From an uncultured Clostridia bacterium (GTDB lineage: Bacteria > Bacillota > Clostridia > Christensenellales > Pumilibacteraceae): DNA of 7,315 bases. The notes beneath the pieces were generated by a model. The model saw only the letters and a list, made by a program, of their open reading frames with translations, was not told the origin of the DNA and did not search any database. The translations under genes were made by a program, and so were the position numbers. Location: positions 1-7,315 of the forward strand of contig CANQUR010000079.1 of the NCBI GenBank assembly GCA_947627075.1, read 5' to 3'. Positions 1 to 4,870 of the stretch are shown here, in pieces. Position 1 is the stretch's first letter. Every line of letters starts with the position of its first letter.

Positions 1-341
1 ACGGTCTTGCCGTTTTGCGGCTTTGCTTCGAAAATTTCACCTCTTTCCAAAACCGCGCAAAGCACGTCCTTTGCCATGGCGGTGCGCTTAAAAAAGAAAT
101 TAAGGTAGCCGTTTACGCTTTCGACCTTGTCTATGAAGTCGGGAAGATCGGTCATGGCGTCCTTAAATTTGTTTGCGATAACGACCGGAGCAAGGCGCAT
201 TGTCTTGCTCAACTTAAAGCACGGCAAACAGCAGTCGCCGTTGTCCATATCTTGCGAATAAACCAAAAGCCCCCTTGTTTCCGCTTCGGGAGCGATCGCT
301 TTGGATAGAATATATTGTTCTGTCAGTTTAAGATAATCCAT
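1..341 (-). CDS. argS: Arginyl-tRNA synthetase, N-terminal part (3' end beyond the window)
   Basis: Cytoplasmic class I aminoacyl-tRNA synthetase that attaches arginine to tRNA-Arg. Only the first 113 codons are present. They cover the N-terminal additional domain that contacts the tRNA D-loop: the pattern LPCFKLSKTMRLAP (about residues 39-52), then a VESVNGYLNFFF segment (about residues 74-85), which is the typical end of this domain. The last visible residues, NGKT, sit just where the family continues into the conserved SSPN and HIGH-type catalytic motifs, which are outside the window. The start is the ATG at 341-339, preceded by AAAGGTGA at about 344-351. That ribosome binding site overlaps the TAA stop of ychF, so the gene is probably translated together with ychF and shares its promoter. 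Identification is by family motifs read from the translation; I am confident of the family. Confidence 0.9.
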   Translation of the reverse strand, partial: MDYLKLTEQYILSKAIAPEAETRGLLVYSQDMDNGDCCLPCFKLSKTMRLAPVVIANKFKDAMTDLPDFIDKVESVNGYLNFFFKRTAMAKDVLCAVLERGEIFEAKPQNGKT

Positions 342-343
342 AT

Positions 344-351
344 TCACCTTT
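344..351 (-). promoter_or_regulatory. argS ribosome binding site nested in the ychF stop codon
   Basis: On the minus strand the TAA of ychF (352-350) runs directly into AAAGGTGA, followed by AT and the argS ATG. A ribosome finishing ychF would lie over the argS initiation site, which suggests translational coupling. Coupling is inferred; the overlap is seen directly. Confidence 0.6.
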
Positions 352-1438
352 ATACGTTGAATCTAAATAAAACTACGTCGCCGTCCTGCATTACATAATC
401 CTTACCTTCGCTGCGGACCTTTCCCTTTTCGCGCGCTTGAACGTAGCCGCCGCAAGCCATAAGGTCGTCATACGTGACAACTTCGGCGCGGATGAAGCCT
501 TTTTCGAAATCGGTATGGATCTTTCCCGCGGCTTGAGGCGCCTTTGTGCCCTTTTCTATCGTCCAGGCACGTACTTCCTTTTCCCCTGCCGTAAGATAAC
601 TTATAAGCCCCAGCAAAGCGTATCCCGCCTTTATTATGCGATCGAGTCCGCTTTCGGCAAGATTGAGCTCTGCCGCAAAGACCGCCCTATCCTCTTTGTC
701 GAGTTGCGCGAGTTCCGCCTCGACTTTTGCGCATATTTCGATACATTGACTGCCTTCGCGCACAGCATAATCCTTTACGCGTTGGCTGTATTCATTGCCC
801 TTGCCTATATCCGCCTCGCCTATGTTAGCGCAGTATATGACAGGCTTATCGGTAAGTAAAAAGAATGACGCCGTGAGCTCCTTTTCTTTATCTGTAAGCG
901 GCAAAGTGCGAACGGACTTGCCCTCTGCAAGACAATCATACAGCTTTTTGAGCAGCTCGGCTTCCTCGATATACTTCTTTTCCCCCGTCTTTACGAGTTT
1001 ATCTGCCTTCTCCTTGCGTTTTGTCACCGTTTCGAGGTCGGCAAGCGCAAGTTCGAGATTTATTATCTCTATATCTCTTATGGGATCGACGGTATCTTCC
1101 ACATGAGTGATGTTTTTATCGTCAAAGCACCTTACCACATGAACGATAGCGTCCACCTCTCTTATATGCGAAAGAAACTTATTGCCCAGTCCCTCGCCCG
1201 AGCTGGCGCCCTTTACAAGCCCCGCTATGTCGACAAATTCAAGTACTGCGGGTGTGATCTTTTTCGTATTATACAGCTTACCGAGGTGTTCGAGTCTTTC
1301 ATCCGGCACCGCTACTACCCCCACATTCGGTTCTATGGTGCAAAATGGATAATTTGCACATTCGGCGCCAGCCTCGGTAATGGCGTTAAAGAGTGTGCTT
1401 TTGCCTACGTTGGGAAGTCCGACAACTCCAAGCTTCAT
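350..1438 (-). CDS. ychF: YchF/OLA1-family ribosome-associated ATPase
   Basis: Obg-superfamily P-loop NTPase that binds ribosomes and, unlike its relatives, prefers ATP. The 362-residue length is typical of the family. Visible motifs are the P-loop GLPNVGKST at residues 7-15, the switch II motif DIAGL from residue 70, and NIGE at 205-208 in place of the usual NKxD; the NxxE form is the hallmark of ATP specificity in YchF. A coiled-coil helical arm spans about 125-175. A TGS domain occupies about 279-362, ending in DGDVVLFRFNV. Cys33 in PFCTIEPN matches the cysteine linked to redox control of the E. coli protein. The ATG at 1438-1436 follows AAAAGGACGG at 1446-1455 with about 10 nt spacing. 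It is first in an apparent ychF-argS operon, with its own sigma-A promoter just after rnr. Confidence 0.96.
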   Translation of the reverse strand: MKLGVVGLPNVGKSTLFNAITEAGAECANYPFCTIEPNVGVVAVPDERLEHLGKLYNTKKITPAVLEFVDIAGLVKGASSGEGLGNKFLSHIREVDAIVHVVRCFDDKNITHVEDTVDPIRDIEIINLELALADLETVTKRKEKADKLVKTGEKKYIEEAELLKKLYDCLAEGKSVRTLPLTDKEKELTASFFLLTDKPVIYCANIGEADIGKGNEYSQRVKDYAVREGSQCIEICAKVEAELAQLDKEDRAVFAAELNLAESGLDRIIKAGYALLGLISYLTAGEKEVRAWTIEKGTKAPQAAGKIHTDFEKGFIRAEVVTYDDLMACGGYVQAREKGKVRSEGKDYVMQDGDVVLFRFNV

Positions 1439-1481
1439 AATTATTCCGTCCTTTTATATATCATTGAGTTCTAACTTATTA

Positions 1482-1510
1482 AGTATAGCATTATTGTAAA
1501 TATTTTGCAA
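1482..1510 (-). promoter_or_regulatory. Sigma-A promoter of ychF-argS
   Basis: Reading the minus strand, a -35 box TTGCAA (1510-1505), a 17-nt spacer and a -10 box TATACT (1487-1482) lie upstream of ychF. The expected transcription start is near 1475, giving a leader of about 37 nt. The -35 box begins only 7 bp after the rnr stop codon (1520-1518). I see no terminator hairpin between rnr and ychF, so rnr transcripts may also read through. Confidence 0.75.
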
Positions 1511-1517
1511 GCGAATT

Positions 1518-3068
1518 TCAATTGAGCTCAAAAAGTATATTGCCGCTCGTAGCACTTATGAGCTTGACATTGAGCTTGTCCCCAAGGCGAATCGTCTTTC
1601 CGCTACTTATCGATATACTTACCGTACTCTCGTCGAATTTTGTGGTTCCGAGCGACTCCGCTTTTATCATGCCCTCGGCGGTATTATCAAGCTCAACATA
1701 AACTCCCCACTCGGTAACGCCGCTTACAATGCCTACGAATTTTTTGCCTACAAAGCGCGCCATATACGACGCCATGTATATCTCGTCTATGCGCCTCTCT
1801 GCCTTTTCGCAAACGCGTTCGCGCTCGGACGCCTGCGTCGCCGCTTCGGCGACTACGGATCTGTAATTATCGAGGTCTTCTCCATGCAAATACGATTTTA
1901 TTACTCTGTGTATGGTAAGATCGCTGTATCTGCGTATGGGCGAAGTAAAATGGCAATACTCTTTAAGCGCAAGTCCGAAATGGCCTTCGCACGAAGTGGA
2001 ATACTTTGCCTTTGACATGCTTTTTAGCGTCATTCTGCTTACCGCCGAGCTCTTTTCGGGCGACACTTCACGCAAAAGCTTCGCTATGTCCGACGAGATC
2101 GGCGAAACTTCACGTACTCCGAGCGCGGCAAGAAAGACGTTGAGCCCCTCTATTTTTTCGGTTTGCGGAGGTTGGTGCTCGCGATAGACAAACGGCGCCT
2201 TTATATCGAAAAACTTCTTTGCCACGAAGCGATTTGCGGCGATCATGCACTCCTCTATTATAGAATGAGTTATAAGCCGAGGCGACTTATTTGCGCTTAT
2301 CACCTCGCCGTTCTTAAAGACGAATTTCGGCTCCGCTAAATCAAAATCTATGTTGCCGTTTTGATCTCGCTTCTTTTTCAAGATATCCCGAAGTTCAAGC
2401 AAGATGCGAAGAGTGGGCAAAAACTCATCGTATTCGTCGGTTTCGCCCTTTAACGCCTTGTCCGCCATTTCATAAGTCATGCGCTTATGCGAGCAAATAA
2501 CGCTTTCACATATCTCTCCGCCCATTATATCGCCGTCTGCGCTTATATCCATGATCGCGGACAAAGTATAGCGCGGCACATTTTCATTAAGCGAGCACAC
2601 GTCGTTGCATAATACCTCGGGTAGCATCGGAATAACATTGTCGCCGTAATAAAAGCTGTTGCCACGAGCAAAAGCCGCCTTGTCCAAGTGACTGTGGAGC
2701 GGCACATATTCCGCGACATCGGCTATGTGAACATATAATCTGAAATCGTTCCCGTTCCTTTCGGCAAAAACGGCATCGTCAAAGTCCTTGCTTCCCTCTC
2801 CGTCCATAGTAAAGCATGGCTGAAAGGTAAAATCACGCCTCGAAGCGACCGATATATCACGCGAAGCATTAAGTTCGGCTTCCTTTACCGCCTTGTATCT
2901 AAATTCCTCTATATTCAAAGAAAATAAAACTTCGGCTATATCGGCTTCGAGCGTTCCCGCTTTGCCGAGCACAGCGGTAATTTCACCCTTACTGCGGTCC
3001 TTATGAGATAGCCTTATCGCCACTCTGTCGCCCGTTTGCGCATTCCCCGATGTGACGCGCATCGCCAA
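1518..3068 (-). CDS. rnr: Ribonuclease R, catalytic part (downstream frame of a frameshifted gene)
   Basis: Processive 3'-to-5' exoribonuclease of the RNB family that degrades structured RNA. This 516-codon frame carries the end of the second cold-shock domain (about 1-35), the RNB catalytic domain (about 80-395) and a C-terminal S1 domain (about 440-516). The metal-binding acidic cluster is intact in DGEGSKDFDDAV (D89, D95, D97, D98), as are GHFGLAL (362-368) and FTSPIRRYSDL (374-384). There is no lysine-rich tail after S1. The listed start is TTG at 3068, but it lacks a convincing ribosome binding site. Homology continues upstream of it (IDVLA) and the rest of the protein lies in another frame at 3001-3354, so this is almost certainly one gene interrupted by a frameshift rather than an independent start. 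The break could be a sequencing or assembly error, or a recent inactivating mutation. Confidence 0.88.
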   Translation of the reverse strand: MAMRVTSGNAQTGDRVAIRLSHKDRSKGEITAVLGKAGTLEADIAEVLFSLNIEEFRYKAVKEAELNASRDISVASRRDFTFQPCFTMDGEGSKDFDDAVFAERNGNDFRLYVHIADVAEYVPLHSHLDKAAFARGNSFYYGDNVIPMLPEVLCNDVCSLNENVPRYTLSAIMDISADGDIMGGEICESVICSHKRMTYEMADKALKGETDEYDEFLPTLRILLELRDILKKKRDQNGNIDFDLAEPKFVFKNGEVISANKSPRLITHSIIEECMIAANRFVAKKFFDIKAPFVYREHQPPQTEKIEGLNVFLAALGVREVSPISSDIAKLLREVSPEKSSAVSRMTLKSMSKAKYSTSCEGHFGLALKEYCHFTSPIRRYSDLTIHRVIKSYLHGEDLDNYRSVVAEAATQASERERVCEKAERRIDEIYMASYMARFVGKKFVGIVSGVTEWGVYVELDNTAEGMIKAESLGTTKFDESTVSISISSGKTIRLGDKLNVKLISATSGNILFELN

Positions 3069-3354
3069 AACGTCGATTATCGGGCAGAACTTTGCCTGCG
3101 TGCATATCTTTAACGTATACTCCCGTGATTTGGGTAAAGCCTATTTTGATTATGCGCTTTACTTCGCAGTGGTCAAGGTATACGTCCGCCTCGACCGTAT
3201 CGCCGTGCATAGCGCCGTTAAGACATTTTGCGGGAATGAAAATATCCTCGCCGTCCTCACGGCTCAAAAAAGCAAAACCGCGCCCCGAGCCTCGAACTAT
3301 ACCTACAACGGAACCTACACGTCTCTTTTCGATTTTTCTGTTTTTATTTTTCAT
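3001..3354 (-). CDS. rnr: Ribonuclease R, N-terminal part (upstream frame of a frameshifted gene)
   Basis: A 117-codon frame that encodes the beginning of RNase R. Residues about 13-58 form the first cold-shock (OB) domain, with the family pattern GRGFAFL followed by EDIFIPAKCLNGAMHGD. From about residue 76 (ITGVYVKDMHAGKVLPDN) the second cold-shock domain begins. After PDNRRF the translation loses similarity and stops at 3003-3001, while similarity resumes one frame over in the 1518-3068 reading frame. The usual N-terminal helix-turn-helix domain of RNase R is absent; the protein starts with a short basic stretch, MKNKNRKIEKRR. The ATG at 3354-3352 is preferred over a TTG at 3381, because the latter would place the secG terminator hairpin inside the coding sequence. 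Neither start has a recognisable ribosome binding site. Confidence 0.75.
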   Translation of the reverse strand: MKNKNRKIEKRRVGSVVGIVRGSGRGFAFLSREDGEDIFIPAKCLNGAMHGDTVEADVYLDHCEVKRIIKIGFTQITGVYVKDMHAGKVLPDNRRFGDARHIGECANGRQSGDKAIS

Positions 3355-3356
3355 AT

Positions 3357-3379
3357 AAAAAAAGGGCGCCAACGCGCCC
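3357..3379 (-). terminator. Intrinsic terminator after secG, abutting the rnr start
   Basis: On the minus strand a 6-bp GC stem (GGGCGC/GCGCCC) with a GTTG loop is followed by seven T residues. It begins 14 nt after the secG stop codon and its T-tract ends 2 nt before the rnr ATG. It fits a Rho-independent terminator for secG. Because rnr has no visible promoter in the remaining 2 nt, it may act as an attenuator that limits readthrough into rnr. Confidence 0.8.
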
Positions 3380-3393
3380 AAAATAATTTAATG

Positions 3394-3693
3394 TTATACT
3401 ACCCAAATAGAAGTTACAAAAAATGCTATTGCTATCACTACCATTGCGATACTGAAAACAATGGTAAGCCGTTTCATAACTCCTTCAGGCGTACTTACCT
3501 TATTCTTCGAATAAAACGAATCATAAGATTGTCCCGAGATCGCGCCCATACCTTCCGAAGCAGAAGGCTGCAAAAGTACCAAAATTACTATCGCAATACC
3601 GAGAAGCGCCAATAGCGCAATACATACTATTCTTACAACTATCATCACGTCACGCGTGGTAGATATTAAATTGATCAATGCCAAAAGATTCAA
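3394..3693 (-). CDS. secG: Preprotein translocase subunit SecG
   Basis: Small integral membrane subunit of the SecYEG channel that supports SecA-driven protein export. The 99-residue product has two predicted transmembrane helices, about 17-41 and 75-97, separated by a cytoplasmic loop. The loop holds the family signature: VLLQPSASEGMG at 39-50, then a Gly/Ser-rich stretch with F60 and an MKRLT segment before the second helix. The TTG start at 3693-3691 is supported by AGAGGTGG at 3700-3707 with good spacing. An ATG at codon 17 would give a more typical length (83 residues) but has no ribosome binding site. A strong promoter lies upstream and a terminator follows. Adjacency to rnr is a known Firmicutes gene order. 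Confidence 0.9.
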   Translation of the reverse strand: MNLLALINLISTTRDVMIVVRIVCIALLALLGIAIVILVLLQPSASEGMGAISGQSYDSFYSKNKVSTPEGVMKRLTIVFSIAMVVIAIAFFVTSIWVV

Positions 3694-3699
3694 AACGAT

Positions 3700-3707
3700 C
3701 CACCTCT
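3700..3707 (-). promoter_or_regulatory. Ribosome binding site that selects the TTG start of secG
   Basis: AGAGGTGG on the minus strand lies 6-7 nt before the TTG at 3693-3691. No comparable site precedes the in-frame ATG at codon 17, so the TTG is favoured. Confidence 0.65.
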
Positions 3708-3777
3708 GTTGTCAACGCCGAAATGCGTCGCAAATTTTTCATTGAAATAAGTCGAAAACCGAGCTTATAACCATGTT

Positions 3778-3806
3778 ATTATATCAAAAAATAGCACTGT
3801 ATGCAA
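3778..3806 (-). promoter_or_regulatory. Sigma-A promoter of secG
   Basis: On the minus strand there is a -35 box TTGCAT (3806-3801), a 17-nt spacer and a perfect TATAAT -10 box (3783-3778). The expected start is near 3771, giving a leader of about 77 nt. The leader contains a weak hairpin (CGACGC with GCGTTG) just before the ribosome binding site, whose relevance is unclear. The promoter begins 18 bp after the spoVT stop, where no terminator is visible. Confidence 0.85.
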
Positions 3807-3824
3807 GCGATTTTATATGTTTTT

Positions 3825-4334
3825 TCAAAATTTTTGCAGCGAATCTCCTATTAATTTGCCGGCGATCTTAAGCGATGCCACTTTCGACTCGTCCGGCTGA
3901 ACTCCTCCGAACAAAAAAATCCCGCCGAATACATCGCTCGAACCGAATATCGGCGCATACGCCATATACGCAAATCCGTAACTTATGCCGCTGCCTATTC
4001 CGCTCCTGCGATCTCGAATTTGCTTTATAAGTTCGGGATTCAATTCCTTTCCTATTATGGCGCCCTTGCCGCCGCCGGCACCTGCGGTGAATTCCTTGAG
4101 ATTGCAAACGGCTGCGGTTAACGAAAATTCCGAAGCCAAGCTTTCGCAAGCCGAACGACCGAGAGCCGCAAGATCGGATTCCGTACTTATCTTGCTGATA
4201 ACTATATCTCCGTTTTCCATGGCGACGATCTCGAGAGGGTCGCCTATATTTATACTATATAACCTTCTGTACTCTCGCGGAATAACGATCCTTCCGAGTT
4301 CGTCAAGTCTACGTACTATACCTGTTGTTTTCAT
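3825..4334 (-). CDS. spoVT: Stage V sporulation protein T-like regulator (AbrB-type DNA-binding plus GAF-like domain)
   Basis: Transcription factor which, in Bacillus, adjusts late forespore gene expression under sigma-G. The 169-residue length is close to the B. subtilis protein (178). Residues 1-47 form an AbrB swapped-hairpin DNA-binding domain with the characteristic TGIVRRLDELGRIVIPRE (4-21) and GDPLEI (31-36). Residues about 56-169 fit the GAF-like C-terminal domain of SpoVT, including RDRRSG and a hydrophobic GGIFLFGG strand; the ligand is unknown. The ATG at 4334-4332 follows a strong GGGAGG site (4340-4345) with 5 nt spacing. It is divergent from the YwiB-like gene, so the two may share regulatory DNA. 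Family assignment is strong; whether this organism sporulates is not shown by the sequence. Confidence 0.88.
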   Translation of the reverse strand: MKTTGIVRRLDELGRIVIPREYRRLYSINIGDPLEIVAMENGDIVISKISTESDLAALGRSACESLASEFSLTAAVCNLKEFTAGAGGGKGAIIGKELNPELIKQIRDRRSGIGSGISYGFAYMAYAPIFGSSDVFGGIFLFGGVQPDESKVASLKIAGKLIGDSLQKF

Positions 4335-4371
4335 CTTTTCCTCCCGAATTAGTATGTGCCGAAATATTGTG

Positions 4372-4399
4372 ATAATACATATTTTTCTTGACTTTATAC
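4372..4399 (-). promoter_or_regulatory. Possible sigma-G/sigma-F-like promoter of spoVT
   Basis: On the minus strand GTATA (4399-4395) matches the GHATR -35 element of forespore sigma factors. A 17-nt spacer then leads to TATTAT (4377-4372), a partial match to a -10 element. As a sigma-A promoter the -35 is poor. B. subtilis spoVT is sigma-G dependent, which makes this reading attractive, but short motifs arise easily by chance. Confidence 0.3.
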
Positions 4400-4416
4400 C
4401 AAATTAATTGTATAAT
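4388..4416 (+). promoter_or_regulatory. Near-consensus sigma-A promoter of the YwiB-like gene
   Basis: TTGACT (4388-4393), a 17-nt spacer and a perfect TATAAT (4411-4416). The expected start of transcription, 7-8 nt after the -10 box, falls at 4423-4424, inside the tandem ATGATG that begins the gene. This implies a leaderless mRNA. Confidence 0.85.
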
Positions 4417-4420
4417 CGAT

Positions 4421-4813
4421 ATGATGAAACAAGCTGCTAAAATATATTTGCTCGATGAGCATAACGATTATACGGCTATATTTTCGGGAACGGTGGACGA
4501 CACTCCCAACGGCTACTTCGCCGAATATGAGGACGAGGACGGCTCGTCGTGCATAATCGGGTTCAGCAAAGGAGTCGCGACGGTTACGCGCACAAAAGAT
4601 CCCGTCTATACCATAATCCTTGAAGAAAATTGCCCGCACGCCTTTGAGATCGCCACTCCGTTCGGGGCTATATCGGCTGTGGCGAGTCCGATCACCGTTC
4701 GCTCGAGAAAGAGCACAAAAGACGATTCGAGGCTTATAACCATTATATATGACCTTGCTATAGGCAAAGAAAAATTCAGACACGAAATTAAGTTAAAAAT
4801 CGTGATCGATTGA
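4421..4813 (+). CDS. ywiB: DUF1934 family protein (YwiB-like)
   Basis: A 130-residue protein (129 if the second ATG is used) resembling the DUF1934/YwiB family, small beta-barrel (calycin-like) proteins of unknown function found mainly in Firmicutes. Supporting features are an N-terminal strand region (KIYLLDEHND), a YFAEYEDEDGSS segment (about 33-44) matching the family's acidic YxExD stretch, the central TPFG motif (about 79-82) and a final alternating region, with the family's typical length. No signal peptide or membrane segment is visible. Two in-frame ATG codons occur at 4421 and 4424; there is no ribosome binding site and the promoter's predicted start coincides with them. In Bacillus-like genomes ywiB is commonly beside argS; here argS lies about 4 kb away on the other strand. 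It converges on the LRR gene at a shared terminator. Confidence 0.78.
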   Translation: MMKQAAKIYLLDEHNDYTAIFSGTVDDTPNGYFAEYEDEDGSSCIIGFSKGVATVTRTKDPVYTIILEENCPHAFEIATPFGAISAVASPITVRSRKSTKDDSRLITIIYDLAIGKEKFRHEIKLKIVID

Positions 4814-4823
4814 CAAGAACAGT

Positions 4824-4851
4824 AAAAAACGCACGGCAAGCCGTGCGTTTT
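4824..4851. terminator. Bidirectional intrinsic terminator between convergent genes
   Basis: An 8-bp GC-rich stem (ACGCACGG with CCGTGCGT) closes a CAAG loop and extends by A-T pairs on both sides. On the plus strand it is followed by TTTT and further T-rich sequence, and lies 10 nt after the ywiB-like stop. On the minus strand it ends in six T residues and follows the LRR gene stop by about 20 nt. It can serve both genes. Confidence 0.88.
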
Positions 4852-4870
4852 CTTATTTGCATTTACAATT

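Noticed and set aside
437..1474. Several plus-strand open frames opposite ychF
   Set aside because: They lie antisense to a fully conserved gene, have no ribosome binding sites and resemble no family; they are shadows.
1522..1531. Perfect 10-bp palindrome TTGAGCTCAA at the end of rnr
   Set aside because: It lies in the last rnr codons, has no T-tract, and is short enough to be chance; not a terminator or a supported operator.
3040..3100. Programmed +1 frameshifting in rnr
   Set aside because: No stop codon or rare codon sits at the switch point, no prfB-like stimulator is present, and RNase R is not known to use recoding; mutation or sequence error is simpler.
3355..3381. Upstream TTG start for rnr at 3381
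   Set aside because: It would translate the secG terminator hairpin and T-tract into residues with no family similarity, and it has no ribosome binding site.
3703..3735. Hairpin in the secG leader as a possible riboswitch
   Set aside because: Only one short stem with a G-U pair is visible and it matches no known riboswitch core.
4388..4420. TTG start at 4388 for the YwiB-like gene
   Set aside because: This TTG is the -35 box of the gene's own promoter, so it would not be in the transcript.
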